NCBI RefSeq assembly: GCF_022699665.1
Contig: NZ_JALDNB010000008.1
Coordinates: 124,001 to 188,000 of the forward strand
Length of the DNA stretch: 64,000 bases
Origin: Chryseobacterium aahli
GTDB taxonomy: Bacteria > Bacteroidota > Bacteroidia > Flavobacteriales > Weeksellaceae
Direction of reading: 5' to 3'
The notes under the pieces are model-generated. The model saw nothing but the letters and a program-made list of their open reading frames with translations, was not told where the DNA came from and ran no database searches. This document shows, piece after piece, positions 17,915 through 27,172 of the stretch. A program made the translations under genes and the position numbers. Numbering within the stretch: position 1 is the stretch's first letter; every line of letters begins with the position of its first letter.

Positions 17915-17915
17915 C
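17902..17915. repeat. Left attachment repeat (attL)
   Basis: CCCTCTCTCTCCGC, the T-arm and acceptor 3' strand of tRNA-Ser plus one base; an identical copy lies at 36327-36340. Tyrosine-recombinase integrases commonly recombine in tRNA 3' ends. Confidence 0.8.
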
Positions 17916-17936
17916 TGGTTGAGAAACTAAAATAAG

Positions 17937-17975
17937 CTAAAACGCTGTAAACATCAATGTTTACAGCGTTTTTTG
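17937..17975 (+). terminator. Terminator downstream of tRNA-Ser (island side)
   Basis: A perfect 16-bp stem (17939-17954 with 17957-17972, core AACGCTGTAAACAT) has a minimal loop and is followed by T6. It ends tRNA-Ser transcription inside the island. Confidence 0.85.
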
Positions 17976-18000
17976 TTTTGCGCTAGAATCAAAAAAAATC

Positions 18001-18066
18001 AAAATAGGTCACGATTTTTATGACCTTTTTAGTGATCCATTGTGAAAATTGGAAAATAGGTCACGA
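18001..18066. repeat. Direct repeats AAAATAGGTCACGA near attL
   Basis: Two identical 14-nt copies at 18001-18014 and 18053-18066, with a partial inverted copy (ATGACCT, 18020-18026) between them. Just upstream of the integrase remnant and 85 nt inside the island end, they could be integrase arm-type binding sites; that function is inferred from position. Confidence 0.5.
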
Positions 18067-18167
18067 AAAACTCAGGGAAACCTGACCAATAGGCAGTCTA
18101 ACTATTGTATATCTTGCAAAAAGTGGTAACAAAAACTAAATTATTAAACAATTAAAGTTACCACATC

Positions 18168-18192
18168 ATGAACAAAACATTCAATCTTTTAT
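18168..18192 (+). pseudogene. 5' tip of a mobile-element tyrosine integrase
   Basis: The ATG at 18168 encodes MNKTFNLLY before sequence identity changes. Integrases of Bacteroidota conjugative elements commonly begin MNxTFNLLFYxKR, and the AT-rich segment with GTTACCAC before it fits an integrase leader. After about 8 codons the frame runs into SusD sequence in another frame, so this is a deletion remnant, not a functional gene. Confidence 0.55.
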
Positions 18193-19065
18193 ACAGATCT
18201 GGGATTACCACTGAGATTAGATCCGGATATGAATATTCCTTCCAAAAGATCATCCCTAAAAGAAACTTATAGTCAGATTATTAGTGATCTAAAAGAAGCG
18301 GTTACGTTATTGACTGATGCACAAATTGCACTGATTCGACCATCAAAAGCAACCGCATTAGGCTATCTTTCCAGAGCATATTTGTTTATGGGAGATTATC
18401 AAAATGCCTTGGAATATGGGAAGCAAACTCTTTCCATCAATGATAAATTAATAGACTTCAACACCTTGAATCCTTCCGATTCTTATCCGATAAAATCAAT
18501 GAATATTGAAGTGCTCCTTCATTCTTCTATGGTATATTCACAGTTTTTGTCTAGTTCTATGGCTAAAATTTCGCAATCATTGTATAACACTTATGACAAT
18601 AATGATTTGAGAAAGAGCATTTATTTTAGATTTAATACAACACAGCAAATACTATTTAAAGGAAACTATTCAGGAGGTGCTACGAGAATGACTTGTTTAG
18701 CAACAGATGAAATCTATCTTAATGTAGCTGAAAGTTACGCCCGGCTTAACGATATAACGAAAGCTATGCAAACCTTAAATGAGTTATTAAAAACACGTTG
18801 GAAAACAGGAACGTATATTCCGATGACAGCTAATTCACAGAGTCAAGCGTTGGATATTATTTTAAAGGAAAGAAGAAAGGAATTATTGTTTCGTGGTTTG
18901 CGATGGTCAGATTTGAAAAGGTATAACCGTGACGGCGCAGGAATTTCTCTGGAAAGAATCGTAAATGGAACAACTTATATATTGCCACCCAATGATCTTC
19001 GTTATGCGATAGCCATTCCTGAAGATATTATAAAAATGACGGGAATGCCTCAGAATCCGAGGTAA
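18190..19065 (+). pseudogene. RagB/SusD family outer-membrane lipoprotein, C-terminal fragment
   Basis: The SusD frame is open from a point inside the integrase remnant, reading YTDLGLPLRLDPDMNIPSKR then SLKETYSQIISDLKEAV, a TPR-like block YLSRAYLFMGDYQNALEYG and the SusD C-terminal block IILKERRKELLFRGLRWSDL. SusD proteins are surface lipoproteins of about 450-550 aa that bind polymers with a SusC/RagA porin. Here about the first 200 residues, including the lipobox, are gone, no SusC is present, and the only ATG is at 18229. It cannot work as a SusD. The cut lies next to the integrase tip, implying a deletion between two genes. Confidence 0.85.
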
Positions 19066-19124
19066 GTTAATAAATAAAAATGGGGTGGAAATTTCCACCC
19101 CAAATTATTAGCTAAATCACACGA

Positions 19125-19454
19125 TTAAGGCTCAGGTCTATAACCTTCTGATATCGCTAAAACTTCACTGTTGGTCTTAGAACCTAAAACAGCACTCAGT
19201 GAACTGCCATCAGGAACGGTTACCTTACAAGGTCTTACCGGTTCTTCAGGTGAACAATCTGTCGGGATCGTTGATGTGCTCCAATGCGAAACATCTCGGA
19301 ATGCATTGGCTGTCATGTCGTTACTAATATAGTAAAAAGTCTGTGCTACAGCTTTTTCTTTTTTCTCAGCTATTTTAAACGACATCATTGCGCCTGTAAA
19401 CATAACAGCAGCAATAGCTACTGCATTGATTTTCAAAAATTGGTTGAATCTCAT
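19125..19454 (-). CDS. Small exported protein, DUF6520-like
   Basis: 109 residues from MRFNQFLKINAVAIAAVMFTGA, a signal-peptide-like or membrane-anchoring N-terminus, followed by a short polar region with two cysteines (PTDCSPEEPVRPCKVTV) and the end VLAISEGYRPEP. Small Bacteroidota proteins of this layout are grouped as DUF6520; I place it there only tentatively. An in-frame start eight codons upstream (19478) exists but the chosen Met starts the hydrophobic leader directly. It is read in the same direction as the MauE/DoxX-like gene upstream and towards the SusD fragment, a grouping I recall from other Flavobacteriia. Function unknown. Confidence 0.6.
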   Translation of the reverse strand: MRFNQFLKINAVAIAAVMFTGAMMSFKIAEKKEKAVAQTFYYISNDMTANAFRDVSHWSTSTIPTDCSPEEPVRPCKVTVPDGSSLSAVLGSKTNSEVLAISEGYRPEP

Positions 19455-19734
19455 TTTATTGGTCTTTTTATATATCAAAAAAGATTACCATAAAAACTTT
19501 AGAAACCTGCCTGAGAAGTACGATTGATTAGGTGAAATAATTAGTTATACCCATAGATTAACGAATCTTGTCGTACCAAAATATCCTATTCTACATATTC
19601 TCAAACAAATTGTTGTTAATAAATTCATTTTAGAGTTTCGGATTGTTAGACAGCTTTCGACCGTCTAATTCTAAGGTTAAACTTTAATAACAAATTCCAA
19701 TCATAATTGTCCGTAAGTAATTACGGTAACATAC

Positions 19735-20163
19735 TTATTCAGCAGGCCTGCTGTATCTTAGATTTAAACCTAAAGCGATAACAGAAAGAACGACACATCC
19801 AATGTTAAAAATCAGATGCTGAGTCCAACTCATTTTCTCTAAAATTCCTCCACAGGAACAAGGAAGATTTTCAGAGGTTTGAATTATGTAAAAAATGTAT
19901 CCAGTGAAAATCAGCATCAAAACAAAACTTCCAATCAATCCTGTATTTCTGGTCTTCCGATAACACAATAATCCTGCAATGATCAATTCCAGAATAATAA
20001 TTGCAAAGGGTAAGAATTCAGCATATGCACTTAATAAAAGTGATTCCGAAATCTGAATCTGAAAATTTTCAAAATCCATTATTTTACTGATGCTGGCATA
20101 ACAAAACAACAGTATAAAGAAATAGCTGATGAATTCTACGACTCTTGTTTTGACTTTTGTCAT
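19735..20163 (-). CDS. MauE/DoxX-like redox-associated membrane protein
   Basis: 142 residues with four hydrophobic helices: FISYFFILLFCYASISKIM, FAIIILELIIAGLLC, IGSFVLMLIFTGYIFYI and HLIFNIGCVVLSVIALGL. The periplasmic-side motif LPCSCGGILEKMSW between helices 3 and 4 carries the paired cysteines of the MauE/DoxX-related family, thought to assist thiol redox chemistry in the envelope. A thioredoxin partner is not present nearby. The gene is upstream of the DUF6520-like gene with a 256-nt gap, so co-transcription is uncertain. Confidence 0.75.
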   Translation of the reverse strand: MTKVKTRVVEFISYFFILLFCYASISKIMDFENFQIQISESLLLSAYAEFLPFAIIILELIIAGLLCYRKTRNTGLIGSFVLMLIFTGYIFYIIQTSENLPCSCGGILEKMSWTQHLIFNIGCVVLSVIALGLNLRYSRPAE

Positions 20164-20436
20164 AATATTTTATGATTTATTTAAAATTGCTTTGATGATT
20201 GATTCACTTGGAATTCTTACATCTAAATTACACTGACTGTGAGGTTGAGAAAAACAATAGCGGGAAAGAAATATGTTTTCTATGTAATGAAATATACATC
20301 CTTCCCACTATATTTATTTTTAACTAATTGAAAATTAATTATTTATAGATTTATTAGGAATGGAGCCGAACTCGAAGCTTGTTCAAATACATTTTGTAAT
20401 AGATTTTTCCGGTAAATTTGAATATATCATAATGTT

Positions 20437-22123
20437 ATGCATTATCATCATAAGATTTCACTTTTGATTTTTAATTTGTTCTTCTTTTTTTTAAATGCCC
20501 AGGAATTACAAAGCTTATCATACAAGACGATTTCAGACTTGTATGAAAACTACCCTGAAAACGATTCAAGGGCAATGGTTTTTGTGAATAAGTATATAGA
20601 AAAAGCAAAAAAAGAAAATAATTGGAAAAAGCAGATTATAGGTTATGAAGATGCCATATACTACACCGAAGACATCAACCGCAAATTGTCTTATGCCGAC
20701 AGTGCTATCGTGGTGGCATTCAAATCTGGTGACCGTGATATTATTTCCAGAGCATACCTCGGAAAAGGCATTATTTACTATTATAACAAGAGACAATATA
20801 AGTATGCTTTGGAGCAATACCTTAGGGCTTATCAATTTTCTCGGAATTCAAGCAACGATTATCTGATAAATAAAATAGACTATCATCTCGGGATGGTAAA
20901 AAGTTATTTGGGCTACTACGAAGAAGCTGCAGTTCACTTTAGAAATACTACGAAGTATTTTGAGGAACATATGAAAGAAAACCTTCACCCGAACATAAGG
21001 TTGAATAATGAGTCAGGCTATTTTAATAGCATTTACCGCTTGAGTAATTGTTATGAAAATCTTCGTTTATACAACAAGGAAGATTCATTGATTAGCATAG
21101 GGTTACAAAAATTGAAAAACATCAATGAGCATTTACTTGAATATGGCTACTTTCAAAAAGGGAAAGGTGTACAACTTTTAAGAAAAGGGAATACAGATGA
21201 AGCACTTAAACATTTGGAACTTTCACGCGATATTTTGGTCAATAATCAGGATTATAACTCATTAACCGCTGTTTATTTTTACTTAGGGAAACTATATTGG
21301 CTCAAAGGAAACAGAGTAGAATCACTGGTTTATCTGAATAAAGTGGACTCTATGATTAACAAGGTTCAATTTACTACTCCCGAGATCCGGTCAAGTTATA
21401 AGTACCTCATTACGGATGCAACAGAGAACAGTAGTTTGGGTAAGCGACTGTATTATAGTGACCAGTTTTTACTAACGAATTCAACCTTGAATGTTGATTT
21501 TGCAATGTTGTCTTCAAAAATCTACGGAAAGATTACTAGAAGAAAAACAAATATGGGAGAATAAACTGCATAATGATTTTTACTTTCTAATTGCTACGCC
21601 AGTTATAATTGTTCTTTTATTTTTTTTAATAATCAGGCTGCGTAATAGAGAAAATAAATTTCTTGGAAAATTTATTAAAATATGGAAAAAGTTCAGGAAG
21701 TATCATTCTTTTCTAATTGCGAACAAAAAAACTTCTGAAAAGAAAAAAACACACAGTCCCGAAATCATTGAAGATATTAAAGAAAAACTCAAAAAGTTTG
21801 AAGAAGACAAACGATTTCTTGACAAAAACCTGACCTTACCAATGGTTGCAAAAATGTTTGGCAGAACACACTCCCAACTATCTTATGTACTGAATGAACA
21901 TCTGAATGTTTCTTTCACGCAGTATCTAAAGGTTTTACGAATCAAATACATTACCGCTCTTCTTTTGGAAAATGACCTGTATCTGAAGTATAATATTGAA
22001 AATTTGGCTCACGAATGCGGAATGTCCAGTCGACAGTTATTCTCAACACACTTTCTAGAAATCAACGGAATAAGACCTATAGATTTTATAAAGAATAGAA
22101 TGAAGGAAATCGATGAGAATTGA
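20437..22123 (+). pseudogene. TPR / transmembrane / AraC-type HTH regulator, split by a frameshift
   Basis: Two overlapping frames form one regulator of about 560 aa. Frame one (20437-21564) gives a signal-like N-terminus (LLIFNLFFFFLNAQ) and TPR repeats (ISRAYLGKGIIYYYNKRQYKYALEQYLRAY and later units) up to SKIYGKIT. Frame two takes over near 21531-21541 with LLEEKQIWENKLHNDFYFLI, a transmembrane helix (ATPVIIVLLFFLIIRL), and an AraC DNA-binding domain (MVAKMFGRTHSQLSYVLNEH ... CGMSSRQLFSTHF). Intact relatives are single proteins, so a 1-nt insertion or 2-nt deletion has separated sensor from DNA-binding part. Programmed +1 frameshifting is possible but no slippery site is evident. Confidence 0.8.
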
Positions 22124-22673
22124 TTTCTAAATAAAGAGAGCGTTACTCTTTTGTATGTCCCAAATTATATTTTGCAATGTAAAAAAACAGTGCATTTATT
22201 GAAATATGGAAAACTCATCCTGGCTTTTTCCCTCGGAGTTTCCCACATTCCAACAAAGTTTTCACAACAACAGCAGACCTTTTAAAAATTTATAGATATG
22301 TAAAATAGATACAGGTACTCAATCAACCTGCGTAAAAGAGATATAGGTTGAGAATTTTTCCTGCACAATAGCAACCTGATTAAAAGAGATACAGGTATTC
22401 GATTGACCTGCGTAAATTAGACACAGGTTCTTGGCTGACGTGTGTAAAATAATACAAGATCAACCTGCGTAAAAAGAGGCTAGGTGTTATTTTCATCATA
22501 TACCAACTTCCAAAACAGATTTACAAAAAATAGATATTGGTTTTCAGTTAATTACATAATAATTATGATTTTGTTTCTTTTTTTTAGAGCTCTGAAATAA
22601 CATTCGTTGATTTTAACGGCAAGATGTGTCTTTGTATATACAAACTTTTCAAGTTTGATACCCAAAGACTCTC
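22124..22673. other. Gene-free stretch containing an iteron-like repeat cluster
   Basis: No coding frame is convincing. The middle (22292-22486) carries the repeat cluster annotated separately; the rest is AT-rich and without recognisable signals. Confidence 0.5.
22292..22486. repeat. Six imperfect palindromic repeats, consensus about AACCTGCGTAAAAGAGATAC + AGGT
   Basis: Units start near 22292 (3' half only well kept), 22324, 22372, 22404, 22436 and 22461. Best-conserved pieces are CAACCTGCGTAAAAGAGATA (22324), CAACCTGATTAAAAGAGATA (22372) and TGACCTGCGTAAATTAGACA (22404). Each unit has half-sites ACCTG and CAGGT at its ends, so a dimeric DNA-binding protein could bind. Spacings are 32, 48, 32, 32 and 25 nt, that is three helical turns for most steps. 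They resemble iterons or operator arrays. The nearest candidates to bind them are the HTH proteins at 22908 and 23184. Confidence 0.7.
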
Positions 22674-22907
22674 TTGCCTTTTTTTGCAAAAAGGGAAAAA
22701 AACTGCGGAACTTGTTTTTTTGTTTTTCTTAAAATTGGTTTAAAGATTCCAAATTATTCTTATTTATTCTTTTTTAATCTCCACGTATTTCCAAATTATT
22801 CCAGATTGTTCTTATTCAATCCAACTCCCTTCAACACTATTGTTTTAACGATTTTGATGTTCCAATTTTGCAAAAGAAATTTTATCAAAAACAAAAATGA
22901 AAAAACT

Positions 22908-23168
22908 ATGAGAGTAAACCTTGTTACCAAAGAAGACCTTCAGGAGTTCAAAACCGAATTGCTTGAAGACATTAAAAATCTTTTTAATATCAAAATTTCA
23001 GAGCAGAAATTATGGCTGCGCTCATCAGAGGTCAAAGAACTTCTGAAAATTTCTACCGGAACATTACAGAATCTCCGTGTCAATGGAAATTTATCTTATA
23101 CCCGTGTCGGAGGTACATTATACTACAATTACAAAGACATCGAGAAAATGTTAAATGGCAAAGGATAA
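22908..23168 (+). CDS. Helix-turn-helix protein of mobile-element type
   Basis: 86 residues from MRVNLVTKEDLQEFKTELLE, a short coiled N-terminal helix, then a MerR-like/HTH_17 DNA-binding domain (LWLRSSEVKELLKISTGTL ... LRVNGNLSYTRVGGTLYYNY) at about residues 38-80. Such proteins are frequent next to integrases in Bacteroidota mobile elements and often act as excision or regulatory factors. A longer frame begins at 22674 but its N-terminal 78 residues are low-complexity F/N-rich translation of intergenic DNA. The ATG at 22908 is the natural start. The next gene follows after 15 nt. Confidence 0.8.
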   Translation: MRVNLVTKEDLQEFKTELLEDIKNLFNIKISEQKLWLRSSEVKELLKISTGTLQNLRVNGNLSYTRVGGTLYYNYKDIEKMLNGKG

Positions 23169-23183
23169 TTTATTATTGACAAA

Positions 23184-23516
23184 ATGAATTACATAAAACA
23201 TCTTACAGGCTTCTATGAAAAGGTGGCTCAGGATAGTACACTTAATCCTACACACATCAGCCTATACTTAGCATTATTCCAATTCTGGAATTTCAACCGT
23301 TTCCGAAATCCGGTCAGTATTTCACGGGACGAAGTGATGCGGATCAGTAAAATCCACTCAAAAGCCACCTATCACAAATGCCTGAAGAATCTTCATTCTT
23401 CAGGCTATATTGATTATCAGCCATCTTACAATCCGTTCGCAGGAAGTCAGGTTTTTATGCTGGATTTTGCGGGGGAGTTGAAGCCCACTCTTAAGCAAAT
23501 AAGAATCAAAAATTAA
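23184..23516 (+). CDS. Mobile-element transcriptional regulator (winged-helix-like)
   Basis: 110 residues starting MNYIKHLTGFYEKVAQDS, with NPTHISLYLALFQFWNFNRF and a winged-helix-like section SISRDEVMRISKIHSKATYH ... LHSSGYIDYQPSYNPFAGS. Proteins of this exact style accompany the small HTH protein in Bacteroidota integrative elements, where they are annotated as transcriptional regulators. Direct binding targets are unknown; the repeat array 700 nt upstream is a candidate. Gap to the preceding gene 15 nt, so one operon. Confidence 0.75.
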   Translation: MNYIKHLTGFYEKVAQDSTLNPTHISLYLALFQFWNFNRFRNPVSISRDEVMRISKIHSKATYHKCLKNLHSSGYIDYQPSYNPFAGSQVFMLDFAGELKPTLKQIRIKN

Positions 23517-23663
23517 ATTTCTTCTGAATTTCCCAAGTGCTAGTTAATAGCAGACGTTATCTGGCGACATTTTATGGACTATAATATGCATTATGACAAT
23601 TATTTTTCAATATCAATTTTATTATTTTTAGCTATTTTAGCATTGTATGCATCTAACATTTTT

Positions 23664-23671
23664 TATCTTTG
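23664..23671 (+). promoter_or_regulatory. Probable -7 element for the hsdM operon
   Basis: TATCTTTG, matching TAnnTTTG, lies 23 nt before the hsdM ATG; a partial -33 (ATTG at 23642-23645) sits 18 nt upstream. Confidence 0.5.
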
Positions 23672-23694
23672 AGGATTAACATTAATGATACTAA

Positions 23695-25263
23695 ATGTCA
23701 GAAGAACAAAGACGTCAGTTGCAACAGCAACTTTGGAATATTGCCAATACTTTAAGAGGGAAAATGGACGCCGACGAATTTCGGGATTATATTTTAGGAT
23801 TTATTTTCTATAAATATCTTTCTGAAAAGATTCATTTTACAGCCAACAAAATTTTATTAGATTCTGGAGAAGACATCGACTATAATGATGTTGATGAAAA
23901 TACTGAAGGAGGAAAAGAAATCGTTCAAGCAATTTATGAAGAGGTTGTTGAAGATTTAGGATATTTCTTAAAACCATCAGAACTTTTTAGTAATATTGCT
24001 AAAAAAGGTCATCAAAAAGAGGAAGGAAAATCTAATTTTATCCTTGCAGAACTTTCAAAAATTCTTACTAATATAGAACAATCTACTTTAGGTACTGATA
24101 GTGAAGACGATTTTGATAATCTTTTTGAAGATTTGGATTTAACATCTTCCAAATTAGGAAAAACTGAAGACGAGAAAAATACTCTTATTTCCAAAGTGTT
24201 GTATCATCTGGATGATATTGATTTCAATCTTTCTGATACCAATGCCGATGTTCTAGGCGACGCTTATGAATATCTGATTTCACAATTTGCCAGTGGTGCA
24301 GGTAAGAAAGCAGGGGAATTCTACACGCCTCAACAAGTTTCTACCATTCTGGCTAGAATCGTTACCAGCAGAAAATCTCAATTAAAATCCGTTTACGATC
24401 CGACTTGCGGAAGTGGCTCTTTGCTCCTTCGTGTTGCCCGTGAAGCAAAAGTAAGTGATTTCTATGGTCAGGAAATGAACCGAACTACTTATAACTTGGC
24501 TCGAATGAATATGATTCTACACGGTGTCAATTACAGTAATTTCGATATCAAGCAAGAAGATACGCTTGAGAAACCCCAACACCTTGATAAAACTTTTGAT
24601 GCTATTGTTGCTAATCCGCCCTTTTCTGCGAATTGGAGTAGCAATGAACTTTTATTATTAGACGAGCGTTTCTCACAATATGGAAAATTAGCTCCAGCTT
24701 CCAAAGCAGATTTTGCTTTTATTCAGCATATGATTCATCATTTGGATGAGAACGGAATTATGGCAGTTGTAATGCCTCACGGTGTTTTGTTCCGTGGTGC
24801 AGCGGAATTGGTTATTCGTAAATATCTGATTAAAGAGAAAAATTATCTTGATGCTGTAATCGGTTTACCTGCCAATATTTTCTTTGGTACAAGCATTCCA
24901 ACCTGTATACTGGTTTTTAAAAAATGCAGAGAGCAAGATGAAGATGTTTTGTTTGTGGATGCAAGCAAAGAATTTGAAAAACAAAAAAATCAAAATGTAC
25001 TGCTTCCAAAACATATCAATAAAATTGTTGATATGTATCAAGAGAGAAAAACGGAAGAGAAATTCTCTCATCTCGCTACTTTGCAGGAAATTGCAGACAA
25101 TGATTACAACCTGAATATCCCTCGCTATGTCGATACTTTTGAAGAGGAAGAAGAAATCGACATCCAAGCGGTAATGGCAGAAATCAAAGTTTTGGAAGCC
25201 AAACGTGTGGAACTCGACAGTCAAATTGAAGTTTATTTAAAAGAATTGGGATTAGTAAGTTAA
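23695..25263 (+). CDS. hsdM: Type I restriction-modification system, DNA methyltransferase subunit
   Basis: HsdM transfers a methyl group to adenine in the target chosen by HsdS. The 522-residue protein has an N-terminal helical domain (RQLQQQLWNIANTLRGKMDA), then AGEFYTPQQVSTILA (about 205-219), AdoMet motif I DPTCGSGSLLLRVA (about 240) and catalytic motif IV ANPPF (about 304). The C-terminal coiled region near IDIQAVMAEIKVLEAKRVEL fits HsdS contact. It starts the defence operon hsdM-hsdS, with hsdS 58 nt downstream. Confidence 0.96.
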   Translation: MSEEQRRQLQQQLWNIANTLRGKMDADEFRDYILGFIFYKYLSEKIHFTANKILLDSGEDIDYNDVDENTEGGKEIVQAIYEEVVEDLGYFLKPSELFSNIAKKGHQKEEGKSNFILAELSKILTNIEQSTLGTDSEDDFDNLFEDLDLTSSKLGKTEDEKNTLISKVLYHLDDIDFNLSDTNADVLGDAYEYLISQFASGAGKKAGEFYTPQQVSTILARIVTSRKSQLKSVYDPTCGSGSLLLRVAREAKVSDFYGQEMNRTTYNLARMNMILHGVNYSNFDIKQEDTLEKPQHLDKTFDAIVANPPFSANWSSNELLLLDERFSQYGKLAPASKADFAFIQHMIHHLDENGIMAVVMPHGVLFRGAAELVIRKYLIKEKNYLDAVIGLPANIFFGTSIPTCILVFKKCREQDEDVLFVDASKEFEKQKNQNVLLPKHINKIVDMYQERKTEEKFSHLATLQEIADNDYNLNIPRYVDTFEEEEEIDIQAVMAEIKVLEAKRVELDSQIEVYLKELGLVS

Positions 25264-25321
25264 TTTTTTTTTGACTTTAGAATATCCTTAATTTTTATAG
25301 CAGTAACAATAAATTATCAAG

Positions 25322-26455
25322 ATGACAGAAAAAAATAAAAGTATCAGAAATTTTCCAAATTTGCGATTTCCGGGGTTTGCAGTGGAATGGGAAGTGAATA
25401 AATTGGGAGATATATGTAAAATGCAAGCTGGAAAATTTGTTAGCGCTTCTGAGATTTTAAAAGAAACAGATAACAAATTATATCCTTGTTATGGAGCAAA
25501 TGGATTAAGAGGATTTACTTATTCATATAATTATGAGGGAGAATACTCTTTAATTGGCAGGCAAGGAGCACTTTGTGGAAATGTAACAAGAGTATTTGAT
25601 AAATTTTACGCAACCGAGCACGCAGTTGTTGTAACTCCTAAATATAAAGTACATTCCACTTGGTTATTTTATTTGTTAAAATATCTAAATTTAAATCAGT
25701 ATGCTACTGGTATGGCTCAACCTGGATTATCTGTACAAAATTTATTAGAGGTTGAATCAATAATCACAGATTCCCTTGAAGAGCAAGAAAAAATTGCATT
25801 TTTATTATCTCTTATAGATGATAGAATTTCAACCCAAAAGAAAATATTAAAGGAACTAAAATCTTTAATTAAATCTTCACGTGAGAAAATATTTTCTCAA
25901 AAATTAAAATTCCGAACTGTAAATGAAATTGATTTTTCTAATTGGGAAATAAAAAAAATTAGAGATTTATTTGAAATAAAAAAGGGTGAACAATTAAATA
26001 AAGATGATTTAAATGATGCTGGTTCATATCCTTGTTTAAATGGCGGAATAAGTTTTTCGGGTTTTACTGAGAAATTTAACTCTGAAGAAAATACAATTAC
26101 TATAAGTGAAGGTGGTAATTCTTGTGGATACATAAATTTTATGAGTACAAAATTTTGGTTAGGTGGGCATTGCTATAAAATCATCGTAAATAAGAATGCT
26201 TCTAAAAAATACTTTTATCATTTACTTAAATATAATGAATCAAAAATTATGAATCTTCGAGTGGGTTCAGGTCTTCCTAATATCCAACTAAAGGATTTAA
26301 AAAATTTAAATCTTTTAGTGTCAAATGATTTTGAAGAACAGACCCAAATTGCAAATTTCCTATCATCCATTGATGAAAAAATCGAAACAGAAAAGAAAAT
26401 TTTAGCGCAATACGAAACCCAAAAAAAATACCTTTTGGCAAATCTTTTTATATAA
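25322..26455 (+). CDS. hsdS: Type I restriction-modification specificity subunit, expressed copy
   Basis: HsdS recognises the two halves of the target through two target recognition domains (TRDs). In 377 residues: N-terminal FPNLRFPGF, TRD1 (about 20-150), central conserved helix EEQEKIAFLLSLIDDRISTQ (about 152-171), TRD2 (about 200-330), and C-terminal helix EEQTQIANFLSSIDEKIETE. Only this copy has an ATG and is in line with hsdM. Its 5' end and middle contain inverted repeats shared with the opposing copy at 26495, so its TRDs are probably exchangeable by DNA inversion. Confidence 0.93.
   Translation: MTEKNKSIRNFPNLRFPGFAVEWEVNKLGDICKMQAGKFVSASEILKETDNKLYPCYGANGLRGFTYSYNYEGEYSLIGRQGALCGNVTRVFDKFYATEHAVVVTPKYKVHSTWLFYLLKYLNLNQYATGMAQPGLSVQNLLEVESIITDSLEEQEKIAFLLSLIDDRISTQKKILKELKSLIKSSREKIFSQKLKFRTVNEIDFSNWEIKKIRDLFEIKKGEQLNKDDLNDAGSYPCLNGGISFSGFTEKFNSEENTITISEGGNSCGYINFMSTKFWLGGHCYKIIVNKNASKKYFYHLLKYNESKIMNLRVGSGLPNIQLKDLKNLNLLVSNDFEEQTQIANFLSSIDEKIETEKKILAQYETQKKYLLANLFI
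25352..25379. repeat. hsdS inverted repeat 1, left arm
   Basis: A 28-nt sequence starting TTTCCAAATTTGCG and ending CCGGGGTTTG, encoding FPNLRFPGF. Its exact inverted copy is at 27685-27712. It borders the invertible hsdS segment. Confidence 0.92.
25820..25845. repeat. hsdS inverted repeat 2, left arm
   Basis: A 26-nt sequence beginning GATAGAATTTCAACC in the central conserved helix region; its exact inverted copy is at 27147-27172. It would allow the second half of the genes to be exchanged independently. A shorter third pair (13 nt, CTATCATCCATTG) is at 26360-26372 and 26578-26590. Confidence 0.9.
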
Positions 26456-27146
26456 TTAGTTTTTCAAGATTTAAAACCTTGAAAAGTTTCCGTTTTACAC
26501 AAACAAATTAACGAGTAAATACTTTTTTTGAAGTTCTAATTTTTGTAAAATTTCTTTCTCTAATCTAATTTTGTCACCAATGGATGATAGAAAGTTAGCG
26601 ATTTTAGTTTGTTCCTTAATGGAGGGAAATTTAATTTTCATTTTACTTAAACTTTCATAACTTAATGTATTTCTCACACTACCTTCAAAAGAATTACTCA
26701 TTTGAAAATTAAATTCTAAAGTAAAAAACCAAATTAATAAAAAATCATCATTTAGCAAATTGTTATCGGCTTTAAAGCTTATATATAAAGGACTGATTAT
26801 TGACACGCTATCGTCAGATTTATAGGCTAAAGAACCAACGTCAATTCTTGACGGGTTATAAGCAAAATGTCCTTTTTCAATAACATAATAATTTGAGGTG
26901 TTCACACTTGCAACTCGTCTATCTTGGAAAACCTCATCCTGATTTATGAAACCATATTTATTACTAACACTTTGAACATTTAGATATTTTAAGTCCTTAT
27001 TTTTATTGGAATTTTTAATTAAAACAGTTCCTAAATTTAATGTTTCCCAATCAACGAAATCATTTCCATCTTCATCTTTAAATCTAATTTTATTAGAAAA
27101 GATCTTCTCACGAAAACCTAACATTAAATACACTAAATTATCAATT

Positions 27147-27172
27147 ATTTTCTTTTGGGTTGAAATTCTATC
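27147..27172. repeat. hsdS inverted repeat 2, right arm
   Basis: Exact reverse complement of 25820-25845, at the central helix of the silent hsdS. Confidence 0.9.

Noticed and set aside
22292..22486. Repeat cluster as a CRISPR array
   Set aside because: Units are imperfect, spacing is irregular (32, 48, 32, 32, 25 nt), spacers are as short as a few bases and no cas gene is near.
22674..22907. N-terminal extension of the HTH gene from 22674
   Set aside because: The 78 residues are F/N/L-rich low-complexity sequence without family likeness; the conserved protein begins at the ATG 22908.
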